Positions 17,474 to 26,528 of a stretch of 64,000 nt of DNA are shown piece after piece. The notes beneath the pieces are model-generated. The model was not told where the DNA came from. It saw only the letters and a list, made by a program, of their open reading frames with translations, and searched no databases. Location: positions 104,158 through 168,157 of the forward strand of contig JAVKFU010000007.1 in assembly GCA_040223695.1 (NCBI GenBank). The letters run 5' to 3'. Each line of letters starts with the position of its first letter. The first letter of the stretch is position 1. The translations under genes and the position numbers were made by a program. Source of the DNA: Deltaproteobacteria bacterium. GTDB lineage: Bacteria > Desulfobacterota_D > UBA1144 > Nemesobacterales > UBA2774.

Positions 17474-20119
17474 ATGCTCGCTGAACAACTCCGGCACTGG
17501 GCCGAGAAACAGCCCGATAAGACAGCCCTACAGCTAAGGGACTCCGAAGGCGCATATTCCACAATCAGCTACCGCGACCTATACCAAAATTGTCTCAAGC
17601 TAAAATTAAAACTGGAGTCTATGGGATATAAACCGGGCGATCGTATTTCGGTATATGGCGACAACTCTCCCGACTGGGTTATATCTTACATCGCTGTCCA
17701 CTTCGCAGGCGTTATTCTGGTACCGCTTGACGCCCTGCTCGGCCCTCAGGATATTTTCAATTTTCTGAGTTTCTCGGAGGCAAAAGCCGTAATAACCGAC
17801 CAATCGCATATAGATAAACTCAAAGAAGAATTAACGACAAGAGGCTCAGATATTGAAGTCATCCCTATGGAATCGATAGTTAACGGGTCCGAAGAAAAGC
17901 GATCAGGCGAGCCTCATATACCGGACCCGGATGATCTGGTAGCCATATTGTTTACCTCCGGCACTACAGGGACTCCAAAAGGCGTTCAGTTATCGAACAA
18001 TAATGTTTTCGGCAACGTAAGGGCAATATTGAAATCAGTCGATGTGAGGCCACGGGACAACATCTTAAATATTCTTCCTCTTCATCACGGATACTCATCT
18101 ATAGTAGCCTTACTGTCCCCTCTTTGGGCAGGCGCTACCGTTACATTTTCAGAGTCAATTAAAAGCACCGACCTGATTGCATGTATAAGAGAAACAAAAG
18201 TCACAATTTTCCCTGGAGTGCCGAGGTTATTCGAGCTTCTGTATAACGAAATAGACAGCAGAGTGAGACGCTTGCCTTTGCTGCAAAAGACTTTATTTAA
18301 AAGTATGTTCAAAATATCGGAATTCAGCTGGAAATCAATAAATGTGAGATTGGGAAAATTGTTTTTCGGACAAATTCACGAACCGTTCGGCGGGCAATTT
18401 CGTTTTTTTACATCAGGGGGCGCCAAGCTCGACCCTAAAATATATAGCAGCTTTCTCAGCCTCGGTTTCAAGATAGCCGAGGGATACGGACTCACCGAAA
18501 CCTCCGCTGTTTCGACACTGACGTCGCCTGATAACCCCAATCCGGGAAGCGCGGGAAAACCGCTGCCGGGGGTTGAAATCAGGATCGATAACCCGGAGGA
18601 GTCCGGAACGGGAGAGGTATGCATAAGAGGACCGAATGTCACTAGAGGCTATTACAAGAACGAGAGCGCTACTAACGAACTGATAAGAAACGGGTGGCTT
18701 TTTTCCGGGGATCTGGGGAGATTGGATTCGGGGAATAATCTCTTTATTACCGGAAGGGCCAAAGAGGTGATAGTTCTTCCCTCGGGCAAGAATATATATC
18801 CTGAGGATGTGGAAAACCTGTATAAAAAGAGCTCACTCATAAAGGAGCTTTGCGTCATACCCTCGAAGTCGGACTCCGGCAGCATTAAAGGTCTCGGCAT
18901 GGTAGTAGTCCCCGACATGAAAGAGGCAAGAGACAGAGACGTTCTTGATATACGGGAAAGAATACGTACTACCATCTCAATGACGGGGTCGAGCCTGCCC
19001 TCATATATGCAGATATCCGAGGTTCTTATTTACACTGACGAACTGCCGAAGACAAGATTGGGCAAGTTCAGGAGAGGTGAAATTGAGGAGATAGCAGCCG
19101 AGCTAAAGGCGGGCGAGCAACCGAGGGAAACATTCCTCACACCCAAGGCGATAGAGCTCCTGAACAAGCCCGAAGCCCTAAGATTCCTGAAACACTTTAC
19201 CGAGATAACCGAAGTCGAGGGACCTTTTCATCCGAGCGACGACCTCACACTGGACCTCGGACTCGATTCCCTTACGCTTGTCGAGATCACAGCTTTACTT
19301 GAAAAGGAGTTCGGAGTTTTGATAACGGAAAGAGACATTTCAGACATCCGCACAATCGGGGACATACTCAAAAGACTACCCGAATCACAACCGACAATTA
19401 CTGAAGAAGATAGAAATCTAAAAACTTTATTCGAACGGGAAGAAACCGAATCAATAGATGATATTTTTAATTTGAACCGGGGCATTTTTAAAAGAGCGGC
19501 TATGAGAATAATACAGATCCTGGTCAGGGTAATCGTAAAAATCACATTCAGGGCCAGCATCAAAAAAGTTAACAAGATACCTAGGAATAAAGCGGTTTTG
19601 ATATGTCCCAACCACCAGAGCTTCATAGATCCTGTACTGATTTTTGCCCTTCTGCCCGGCGACATGCTTGAAAAACTTCTTTTCACAGGCTTCGGCGAGT
19701 ACTTTAGCAAGCCCCCGCTTTCCTGGATCGTGCATCCCTTGAGAGTAATACTGACGGGTACCAGCAGAACGTACGCCGACTCCCTGAGACTGGCGTCACA
19801 GGGGCTGAGACGCGGCATGTCCGTCTGCATCTTTCCGGAGGGGGCGCGCACGAGTACCGGAAGTATAATGGAGCCCAGGATAGGGACGGGTTTATTGAGC
19901 GTGGAAACAAACACTCCTATCATTCCGATTTATATCGACGGCGCAACCAAAACACTCTCCCCCGTAAACCCCGATCTTAATTTCCCGAAGGTGACTCTTA
20001 CCGTGATGGACCCGATAGAACCCGCAGTGGGTAAAAAGGACGCAAAGGATTTATATCAGGAGACTGTTAACAAGTGGATGGAAGAGATGAAAAGAATTGA
20101 AGAGAACACGGGGCGATAA
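17474..20119 (+). CDS. Acyl-AMP ligase / acyl carrier / PlsC acyltransferase fusion
   Basis: An 881-residue three-domain protein. Residues 1-530 form an AMP-binding acyl-CoA/ACP ligase with P-loop TSGTTGTPKG (161-170) and GYGLTETSAVS. Residues about 570-640 form a phosphopantetheine carrier domain with the attachment serine in LGLDSLTL (about 597). Residues about 680-870 form a PlsC-type glycerolipid acyltransferase with NHQSFID (NHx4D, about 712) and FPEGARTSTG (about 786), preceded by a hydrophobic helix. By analogy with E. coli Aas (acyltransferase first, ligase second) it may activate a free fatty acid, load it on its own carrier and transfer it to a lysophospholipid. The domain order is reversed and a carrier is built in. 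The route is inferred. Confidence 0.88.
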   Translation: MLAEQLRHWAEKQPDKTALQLRDSEGAYSTISYRDLYQNCLKLKLKLESMGYKPGDRISVYGDNSPDWVISYIAVHFAGVILVPLDALLGPQDIFNFLSFSEAKAVITDQSHIDKLKEELTTRGSDIEVIPMESIVNGSEEKRSGEPHIPDPDDLVAILFTSGTTGTPKGVQLSNNNVFGNVRAILKSVDVRPRDNILNILPLHHGYSSIVALLSPLWAGATVTFSESIKSTDLIACIRETKVTIFPGVPRLFELLYNEIDSRVRRLPLLQKTLFKSMFKISEFSWKSINVRLGKLFFGQIHEPFGGQFRFFTSGGAKLDPKIYSSFLSLGFKIAEGYGLTETSAVSTLTSPDNPNPGSAGKPLPGVEIRIDNPEESGTGEVCIRGPNVTRGYYKNESATNELIRNGWLFSGDLGRLDSGNNLFITGRAKEVIVLPSGKNIYPEDVENLYKKSSLIKELCVIPSKSDSGSIKGLGMVVVPDMKEARDRDVLDIRERIRTTISMTGSSLPSYMQISEVLIYTDELPKTRLGKFRRGEIEEIAAELKAGEQPRETFLTPKAIELLNKPEALRFLKHFTEITEVEGPFHPSDDLTLDLGLDSLTLVEITALLEKEFGVLITERDISDIRTIGDILKRLPESQPTITEEDRNLKTLFEREETESIDDIFNLNRGIFKRAAMRIIQILVRVIVKITFRASIKKVNKIPRNKAVLICPNHQSFIDPVLIFALLPGDMLEKLLFTGFGEYFSKPPLSWIVHPLRVILTGTSRTYADSLRLASQGLRRGMSVCIFPEGARTSTGSIMEPRIGTGLLSVETNTPIIPIYIDGATKTLSPVNPDLNFPKVTLTVMDPIEPAVGKKDAKDLYQETVNKWMEEMKRIEENTGR

Positions 20120-20362
20120 ACATAATTACGAGAAGGCTTAGTCCGGCTCCCGGTTAACATTCAGGCCCAAAGATTCGGAGCCACAAATCAGCGCTCAGCA
20201 GGATTACAAGCGGCTAAATGTGTGAATAATTTCAAGGGCTTAGTTGCCCGTGCTCGCTTTAAGAACCTTGCCGCCCATAACCTGACTCGACGCGCTCTAC
20301 AAAGTATATTTGTCTCATGCGGAGATTTAGTCTTGCTTGGCATGCCACTTGTATATATAGAA
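20120..20362. other. Intergenic region, nothing recognised
   Basis: Between the acyltransferase fusion and the promoter of the SDR-DUF2867 gene (20363-20390). Together with the leader the gap is about 400 bases. The only signal I can support is that promoter; a short open frame crossing it lacks a ribosome-binding site and begins upstream of the predicted transcript start. Confidence 0.4.
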
Positions 20363-20390
20363 TTGATAGCATATCTCTACTATTTATAAT
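20363..20390 (+). promoter_or_regulatory. Sigma-70 promoter of the SDR-DUF2867 gene
   Basis: TTGATA (20363-20368), 16-base spacer, perfect TATAAT (20385-20390). It predicts an mRNA leader of about 130 nt before the ATG at 20528. Confidence 0.65.
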
Positions 20391-20527
20391 GTCTTTTATA
20401 GATAAGGCCAGAATATTCGAGCCTGTAAAATTCACGGAATTACAAATTAATGCTAACCTAACTTACGGGAACAAAAATTTATTAACGCCAATATCGTTCG
20501 ATGAAAAAGGCGGAGCAAAAAAATAAA

Positions 20528-22048
20528 ATGTCAAAAATCGAACCTGGGAATTCACGAGTACTGGTTCTCGGAGCCTCAGGTTATGTAGGCGCGAGACTCG
20601 TTCCGGAGCTCCTCAACAGCGGTTATTCGGTTAGAGCATGCAGCAGGTCTATCGATAAACTTGAAAAAAGACCCTGGAGTAACAAAAAAAATCTTGAGTT
20701 GGCCGAGTTTGATATATTTGATGAGGACTCGTTAATAAATGTAACTCAGGGCTGCGACGCCGCATATTATCTTATTCATTCGATGAACCCGAACAAAGAG
20801 GATTTTGCGGAAGCGGATAGAAAAGCAGCTCAGAACATGGTTAAGGTTGCCGAGCGATGCGGATTAAAGAGAATAATATATCTCGGCGGGCTGGGCGACA
20901 AGGATACGACAATCAGTAAACACCTTCTGTCCCGAATTGAAGTGGGGGAAATACTGCAATCGGGAAAAGTTCCGACAACCGTTTTTCGGGCGGCAATGAT
21001 CATAGGAGCGGGAAGCGCGTCATTCGAGATACTTAGGTATCTCGTAGAACGCCTGCCAATCATGATAACCCCGAAGTGGGTCCGTATAGAATCTCAGCCG
21101 ATAGCGATAAGAAACGCTTTGTATTACCTGGTTAAATGTTTGAAGACGGAATCCACAACGGGAAATTCATACGACATCGGAGGCCCGAAAGTCCTGAGCT
21201 ATCAGAGTCTTATGCATACATACTCCAGGGAAGCGGGTCTGTCGAGGAGATGGATTATTCCCGCTCCGGTTCTAACGCCAAAATTGAGCTCATACTGGAT
21301 TCATCTGGTAACACCGATTAACGCAGCGATTGCCAGACCCCTGGCTCAGGGTTTAAGCAGTAAAGTGGTTTGTCTTGAGAACAGAATACACAATGAAATA
21401 TCGCAGGATTTGCTGGATTGCAGACAAGCGATAAAGCTCGCTCTCGACGAGGCGCAGCATAATTTAGTGAAAGATATTAACGAACAAACTGACGTTATTC
21501 CCCCGCCTGAATGGACTTATCCGGGAGACGACGCCTGGGCCGGCGGCAAGGTTTTTGAAGACCACCGAGTAGTCAGAATCAAGGCAAGCCCACAGCAGGT
21601 TTGGCAGCCTCTGTTAAATATCGGAGGTAGAAATGGATGGTACTATGCGGATTGGCTCTGGAAACTAAGAGGCTCAATAGACAATCTGATCGGCGGTGTC
21701 GGAATGAGACAAGGAAGGACCGACCCTCATCATCTTAATGAAGGGGACATGGTGGATTTCTGGCGAATAAAGGAAGTCAGGAACTATAAAAGGCTCTTAT
21801 TAAAAGCCGAGATGAAATTACCCGGGAGCGCGATTCTGGACTTCTCTATTCTTCCAAAGGAAGACGGGACCGTGGAGCTTCATCAAATTGCAAGATTTAT
21901 TCCCCGCGGCCTGGGCGGCATATTATACTGGTATTCTGTATCCCCTCTTCACCATCTGATATTCAACGGCATGCTCACCAGGATTGCTAAGTCGGTAGGG
22001 AAGCCCATGATCAAAGGCCCGGTTGTATATATTCACGAGCCGCTATGA
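20528..22048 (+). CDS. NAD(P)-binding SDR protein with C-terminal DUF2867 domain
   Basis: A 506-residue protein. The first ~290 residues are an atypical short-chain dehydrogenase (NmrA/complex-I-NDUFA9-like) with a Rossmann motif VLVLGASGYVGARLVPEL and RIIYLGGLGD. The last ~170 residues (from about EDHRVVRIKASPQQVW) are a DUF2867/START-like domain. The combination is widespread in bacteria without an assigned reaction. I prefer the ATG at 20528, preceded by GGCGGAG; an ATG at 20501 is in frame. No operon partner is seen. Confidence 0.85.
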   Translation: MSKIEPGNSRVLVLGASGYVGARLVPELLNSGYSVRACSRSIDKLEKRPWSNKKNLELAEFDIFDEDSLINVTQGCDAAYYLIHSMNPNKEDFAEADRKAAQNMVKVAERCGLKRIIYLGGLGDKDTTISKHLLSRIEVGEILQSGKVPTTVFRAAMIIGAGSASFEILRYLVERLPIMITPKWVRIESQPIAIRNALYYLVKCLKTESTTGNSYDIGGPKVLSYQSLMHTYSREAGLSRRWIIPAPVLTPKLSSYWIHLVTPINAAIARPLAQGLSSKVVCLENRIHNEISQDLLDCRQAIKLALDEAQHNLVKDINEQTDVIPPPEWTYPGDDAWAGGKVFEDHRVVRIKASPQQVWQPLLNIGGRNGWYYADWLWKLRGSIDNLIGGVGMRQGRTDPHHLNEGDMVDFWRIKEVRNYKRLLLKAEMKLPGSAILDFSILPKEDGTVELHQIARFIPRGLGGILYWYSVSPLHHLIFNGMLTRIAKSVGKPMIKGPVVYIHEPL

Positions 22049-22185
22049 CAATATCAATCAAATCAGTATGCCGGATAAGATAATAATCAATACGTTCATA
22101 ATTTAATCTCCTTCACTGTTCTTGTTTTAGCATCAGTTCAAAGACCAAATTCAGTTCATCCCTATAGTCGGGCTTCTCACAATAC

Positions 22186-22863
22186 TTAATCATGACCGTT
22201 TTCAGTCAAGGGTCTGCCGCTCCAGTGTCCATTAACGGCGAATGAGGAAACCGGGTTACGCTTTAACCGTGTGAGCTGCCTTAGAGGTTTACCGAGCGGT
22301 ATAATTGCGCTTACCGCGAAATGATCCGGGATGCCAAGAAGCTCTCGTAATTCCGGTTCACGGGAAATAGCTAAGGTAGTTATATTACCGCCATATCCCT
22401 CGTTTCGAGCAGCAAGCAGGATATTCCAGACAAAAGGATAAATAGAAGCCCCGCTGACTACGCCGATTCGAGTGAGGTTCTGATCCACAGAAGCGACAAC
22501 CCTGAGATCAACACACACAACCAGCACTAAAGCAGCATCCAAATATATTTTTGTTAAATGGGTCGGGGCCGGAATGGAATCTATCGTCTCGGAATCGACC
22601 TTTGACGGGACTATGGTATTCCAGGGGTTTTCACCCGCCTCCAGCTGTGCCGCGTATCTCTTCGCGGCGGGCGCGGCCAGGTCAGCCAGAGCCTTCCTCG
22701 TTTTCTTCTCTCGTATAATAATCACACGCCATCCCTGTCTGTTTCCACCGCTTGGAGCGAAACGCGCGTTATCGAGAATTTTGTAGAGAGTGGAATCGGA
22801 TATAGGATCTTTGGTAAATTCTCTCGCGGCAAAAGCCGTGCGCATTACCTCATAAAGTTCCAT
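22186..22863 (-). CDS. Nitroreductase-family FMN oxidoreductase
   Basis: A 225-residue nitroreductase-like flavoprotein, reducing nitro compounds or quinones with NAD(P)H. Typical motifs are REFTKDPISDSTLYKILDNARFAPSGGN (FMN phosphate contact), VVSGASIYPFVWNILLAARNEGYGGN and a C-terminal GIPDHFAVSAIIPLGKP. A longer reading from 22965 exists, but GGAGGATTAATT directly before the ATG at 22863 decides the start. This is the last host gene left of the integrated element. Confidence 0.9.
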   Translation of the reverse strand: MELYEVMRTAFAAREFTKDPISDSTLYKILDNARFAPSGGNRQGWRVIIIREKKTRKALADLAAPAAKRYAAQLEAGENPWNTIVPSKVDSETIDSIPAPTHLTKIYLDAALVLVVCVDLRVVASVDQNLTRIGVVSGASIYPFVWNILLAARNEGYGGNITTLAISREPELRELLGIPDHFAVSAIIPLGKPLRQLTRLKRNPVSSFAVNGHWSGRPLTENGHD

Positions 22864-23195
22864 AATTAATCCTCCTGGAGATAAGTTATGGACAGGCATG
22901 TCCAGAACAACCACAGTCCATGCGTAATACAAACCGTATATTGAATTCGACAGAAGTTGGACCATTTTTCATATATTTATATAGTATGCACGCCTCCTTA
23001 CTTAGTTTTCTGACTGCTTGCAGATACAATATTCTGTCTAAGTTTTCTATGAGAAGTATTTCAAACAAAAGATCTCTTCCGTTCATCTTTTCCATATCTA
23101 TGAAGCTCCGGTCTATTCTTACGTTCCTCCTTAAGGATAATGATGAAATACATTTGCGCCAGATATTAACAAAAAGCTTAATACGTAAATATTGG
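22864..23195. other. Left flank of the integrated element
   Basis: About 330 AT-rich bases between the nitroreductase start and the left att copy. Overlapping open frames on both strands lack ribosome-binding sites and recognisable sequence. It contains at least one GATC (about 23070), unlike the element. The last bases before the att core (AATACGTAAATATTGG) resemble those just beyond the tRNA 3' end on the right side (AATACTGTAATTATTGG). Confidence 0.5.
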
Positions 23196-23221
23196 CGAAC
23201 CCCCGACCTAGTGGTTAACAG
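23196..23221. repeat. Left attachment site (tRNA-Asn fragment)
   Basis: 26 bp identical to 39058-39083, covering the anticodon-loop to T-loop part of tRNA-Asn (minus sense). On its left the 16 bp that would complete the T arm, acceptor strand and discriminator are missing, so this is a dead tRNA remnant. Confidence 0.9.
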
Positions 23222-23361
23222 AGCTTCAATTTGAAGTTGTGCTAATTTGTGTTGTGTTGTTCCATCAAGCATAACTCCCTTTAATCATAGGTTTATATAT
23301 ATCTTAATTACGAACTCGCTTTGTGTTTAATGGTGTGGGATTATGATAGAATGTAAAGCTG

Positions 23362-23382
23362 ACTGTAGCCAGAACTGTAGCC
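23362..23382 (+). repeat. Left putative integrase arm-site pair
   Basis: Two direct copies of ACTGTAGCC at 23362-23370 and 23374-23382, start-to-start 12 bp. The same pair with the same spacing occurs at 38971-38991 by the other end; the two blocks match at 20 of 21 positions. Paired short direct repeats inside both ends are what tyrosine-integrase arm sites look like. Confidence 0.7.
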
Positions 23383-23400
23383 GACCATAAAATAATTATA

Positions 23401-24057
23401 ATGAATAAGAAAAAGCTCAAACTATACATATACCCTGAAATTACCAAAGATGAGTTTCTATTGAGGATAAGAAATGACCCCTTCTGTATTTATAATGACC
23501 CTCTAATTAAGCGTGCTATTCATGTGTTACATCATTGTTGCCTTTTATATGATAAGAGGGAAATGGCTAAGAATATATTCAAGTCGGCTGGATTGAATGC
23601 ATTCATTCCAGAATATGCTAAAGGACGTAAAAGTAGTGATAAAAACTTGGCTAGAGTCAAATCACGAAAATTATATACTGAAATTGAGACGTACAAATTC
23701 AAGTTAGCTTCGTTCTTAAATAAAAGATACACTCGTGAAAATCAATTACAAAAGAGAAAAGACATTCAAGAAGCATTTAAAAGTATCTTTGGATACGAGC
23801 CATCTACAGAGAATTTAAACTTCCTAACCCATGGAGAGCATGATAAAGATAAGGTAGCAATAGCTATAGGATTATACTGCTTGAATAATAATTTCAAAGA
23901 CAAATACGAATCTGTAAAAAAGAGATATTATAAAATCAGCAAGACAAAAGAAACCATATTTAAGAGGGAGGCTCCAAGGATATTGAAAGACAGAGCTTGG
24001 CTGAGATATCTTATCAAGAATAAAATTAATCCTTCTCAGTATCTTGTCCGTAATTAG
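23401..24057 (+). CDS. Orphan basic protein at element left end
   Basis: A 218-residue Lys-rich protein that I do not recognise. It begins MNKKKLKLYIYPEITKDEF, is largely helical by composition, and contains two His in HVLHHCCLLYD plus many Lys/Arg-rich helices, compatible with nucleic-acid binding. No catalytic signature is visible. It starts only 18 bases after the left arm-site pair and is separated from the excisionase-like gene by a strong hairpin. No clear ribosome-binding site is seen. Being in the integration module, it may act in excision, regulation or replication, but that is only position-based inference. Confidence 0.6.
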   Translation: MNKKKLKLYIYPEITKDEFLLRIRNDPFCIYNDPLIKRAIHVLHHCCLLYDKREMAKNIFKSAGLNAFIPEYAKGRKSSDKNLARVKSRKLYTEIETYKFKLASFLNKRYTRENQLQKRKDIQEAFKSIFGYEPSTENLNFLTHGEHDKDKVAIAIGLYCLNNNFKDKYESVKKRYYKISKTKETIFKREAPRILKDRAWLRYLIKNKINPSQYLVRN

Positions 24058-24101
24058 GAATGCACTTCTTCTGGCCAATAATTCATGATGCCCTGCTTTA
24101 A

Positions 24102-24135
24102 ATTGTGAAGAAAATATTTCAATTTTCTTCACAAT
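24102..24135. repeat. Perfect 14-bp inverted repeat upstream of the excisionase gene
   Basis: ATTGTGAAGAAAAT (24102-24115), a six-base loop, then the exact complement (24122-24135). It lies between the orphan gene and the excisionase-like gene, is AT-rich and lacks a following T-run. It could be an operator for a regulator, a replication hairpin or a weak bidirectional terminator. Confidence 0.8.
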
Positions 24136-24192
24136 ATTGATTACACCACTTCACGTAAACTAATGCCTCATAAAACAAAACGGAGGTCAATC

Positions 24193-24393
24193 ATGTATCA
24201 AGATAGACTTTGGGATATGAGGCAATTAATGGAAGCATATCCAGCTTTCAAAGAATGGGGTGTACGTTGGCTTGTCCGTCATAGACGTATACCTGTAGTG
24301 AGAATAGGTCGACGTATATACTTCGACCCAGAAGATATCAATCGCTGGGTTGAAAAAAATAAAATTTCCGAACTAGGAGATGAAAATGCCTAA
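24193..24393 (+). CDS. Excisionase-like HTH protein
   Basis: A 66-residue single-domain protein of the HTH_17/MerR-like excisionase type: WDMRQLMEAYPAFKEWGVRWLVRHRRIPVVRIGRRIYFDPEDINRWVEKNK. The winged helix-turn-helix is followed by the family's typical 'GRRIYFD-EDINRWVE' ending. Such proteins bend DNA in recombination (Xis) or act as small regulators. GGAGGT (24182-24187) precedes the ATG at 24193, deciding this start over an ATG 30 bases upstream. It overlaps the primase-helicase start by 8 bases, so the two are co-translated. Confidence 0.8.
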   Translation: MYQDRLWDMRQLMEAYPAFKEWGVRWLVRHRRIPVVRIGRRIYFDPEDINRWVEKNKISELGDENA

Positions 24394-26512
24394 AAAAATA
24401 AAAAGCCCCAGCGCCAAACTGAGGCTTAAAAAAACTCACATTAAATTTATTTTATCACGAGTTAAGTCTAAAGAAAATAAGCTCGCAATTCAATTTGCGA
24501 CTTTATTTAGGGGCAGAGAAGACGCATGGGGGAGACTCAGAGGAGGTTGCGTGAGAGAAGAGCTGAATAAATCTCATTATCTAAGACATCTAAACGGTGA
24601 AGAGTCGCTAGGTATCTACCCTGTACTTGATGACGGTAATTGTTATTTTGCGTTGTTTGACCTCGACTTCAGGTCTGACCCGAATGCGAAGAAACGAGCA
24701 AAAAAAGAGGCTCGAAGGTTATACATTAAATTATCACAGATTGGCTTTAAGCCTATGCTAGAGATTAGTAAATCGGGCCTAGTTCATGTGTGGGTATTAT
24801 TTTCAGAACCTGTGCCAGCCAGAAAAGTCAGAGTGATTTTTCGGACCATAGCTAATATGCTTAATCTCCCTATTCGTGATGGCCACGTGGAAGTTTTTCC
24901 GAAGCAGGACTCAATAACACCACCGGGAGTAGGCCATTATATCAATTTACCCTACTTCGGAACTCTTACGCGGGAACCAGAAAATAGGGTTATGGTCGAT
25001 TTTAAGTATTTTAGACCACTAGGCTTTGAAAAATATCTCAAAATCGCGAGGGAAAATAGAACATCCAGAGAAACTCTAGATAATGCCTATAATAAACTGG
25101 TGCCTAAGACATCACATACATGGGCAGACAGAAAAGAGATGATTATCGAAATCCTTTCGGGCAATTGGTCTGAAGGGCAAAGACAAAACTTAGCCCTGTA
25201 TTTTGCCGGATTTGCACGAAAGCATAATATTAGCTGGGCTGATACAAGAGAAATAATTCTCGGCGCAGCTTCTAACTGCGGTGATGACGAAACTCGACAG
25301 AGATTGGACGCGATAAAAAGTACTTATAATAAAAAGTTGAAAGATGCCTCTATCAAAGGTTACACCGGACTACAAGAAATTCTATCGTCCGATAAATTGA
25401 AGGAGCTCACCGAGCTGGTAAAATCTCGACAATATACAAATTATGATTTAAAGCCGACTCCGTTACGAGATTTTATGGGGTACGAACCGCCGACAATCAG
25501 GTGGATAGTCGATAAAATGATTGTAGAGGGAAGTCTGGTGTTGCTCGTGGGCAAGCCGAAGCTCGGGAAATCCATCTTTGCGCTTAATATAGGCTTGTCA
25601 GTAGCGCAAGGAGAACTGTTTTTACAGAATGCGACAACCAGAGGAAAAGTCTTGTATCTGGCCTTAGAGGATAGACCCCGACTAATTAATAAGAGGCTCT
25701 GGCAGATACTACAGAGTCGAGAGGACATTGATATCGATTTTATATGTAAACCTGTATTGCTCGACTCACAAGAGCAGAGAGACAGCCTGAAAGCCCTTAT
25801 AGAGGAGAGAGATTATAAACTTGTTATAATCGACCCTCTTATCGAGTCTTATAATGCAGCTGACGAAAACAACGCAAACGATATGGCTAGAGTGTTAAGA
25901 CCTATCAGAGAAATCGTACAAAGTACGAGTTGCTCATGCCTTGTTATTCACCATACTCGAAAATCAGAAGGTATAAGTGGAGAAGTTATCCGAGGCTCGT
26001 CAGCTATCCTCGGTGCAGTTGACGGAGCGATATTGTTAAAAGAAATTCGTGGTCAGGGGAAAAATATATCTATAGAAACCATCATCAGGGACGCTGAATC
26101 CGGAGAATTGAAAGAGGCGGAATTGAAGGGGGACCTGAGGTGGGAGCTCAAAGGGAAATATCCGGATATACAGAAACTGACTACTAATGAAAGGATTAAA
26201 AATCAGCTGAAATCAGGTAAGAAAGGTATTAGAGGAATAAGTAAGTCCCTTGGCTTAGAATACGAAGCTACTAAAAAGGCATTACAAACCATGGTTGAAG
26301 AGGGAGTCGTAATACGACTTCCTCAAGGGAAAAACCGTAAGGCTGGTAATCTATACATGCTGGCATCACAAATTTCCCAAGAAAAACTCCCAAGAGAAAA
26401 AAGTAACGATTCAGGTAAGTTATACGACAAACACGAGCTCTTGGGAAAACTAAAAGTAGCGGTAAGAAATAAACGACTACGCCAGAGAAATAGTCATTCG
26501 GAGCATCATTGA
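24386..26512 (+). CDS. AEP-type primase fused to RepA-like hexameric helicase
   Basis: About 708 residues, the element's replication protein. The first ~210 residues match an archaeo-eukaryotic primase of the TOTE-like type: RGREDAWGR, YFALFDLDFR with the DxD metal pair (about 94-96), and SKSGLVHVWVLF with the catalytic His (about 136). Residues about 250-320 look like a PriCT helical linker. Residues about 370-600 are a RecA-fold RepA/AAA_25 helicase with Walker A GKPKLGKS (about 391), Walker B YKLVIIDPL, and the HHTRKSEG and RGSSAI motifs. The C-terminus is a winged helix. AGGAG at 24375-24379 favours the ATG at 24386; an ATG at 24380 is in frame. Self-priming replication is inferred. Confidence 0.85.
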   Translation: MPKKIKSPSAKLRLKKTHIKFILSRVKSKENKLAIQFATLFRGREDAWGRLRGGCVREELNKSHYLRHLNGEESLGIYPVLDDGNCYFALFDLDFRSDPNAKKRAKKEARRLYIKLSQIGFKPMLEISKSGLVHVWVLFSEPVPARKVRVIFRTIANMLNLPIRDGHVEVFPKQDSITPPGVGHYINLPYFGTLTREPENRVMVDFKYFRPLGFEKYLKIARENRTSRETLDNAYNKLVPKTSHTWADRKEMIIEILSGNWSEGQRQNLALYFAGFARKHNISWADTREIILGAASNCGDDETRQRLDAIKSTYNKKLKDASIKGYTGLQEILSSDKLKELTELVKSRQYTNYDLKPTPLRDFMGYEPPTIRWIVDKMIVEGSLVLLVGKPKLGKSIFALNIGLSVAQGELFLQNATTRGKVLYLALEDRPRLINKRLWQILQSREDIDIDFICKPVLLDSQEQRDSLKALIEERDYKLVIIDPLIESYNAADENNANDMARVLRPIREIVQSTSCSCLVIHHTRKSEGISGEVIRGSSAILGAVDGAILLKEIRGQGKNISIETIIRDAESGELKEAELKGDLRWELKGKYPDIQKLTTNERIKNQLKSGKKGIRGISKSLGLEYEATKKALQTMVEEGVVIRLPQGKNRKAGNLYMLASQISQEKLPREKSNDSGKLYDKHELLGKLKVAVRNKRLRQRNSHSEHH

Positions 26513-26528
26513 AAATAACATTAAAAAA

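Noticed and set aside
20317..20526. 69-codon open frame before the SDR-DUF2867 gene
   Set aside because: It overlaps the promoter at 20363-20390 and begins upstream of the predicted transcript start; no ribosome-binding site.
22886..23272. Open frame of 128 codons on the minus strand across the left att site
   Set aside because: It crosses the tRNA-derived repeat, has no ribosome-binding site and no recognisable protein pattern; another frame on the opposite strand overlaps it.
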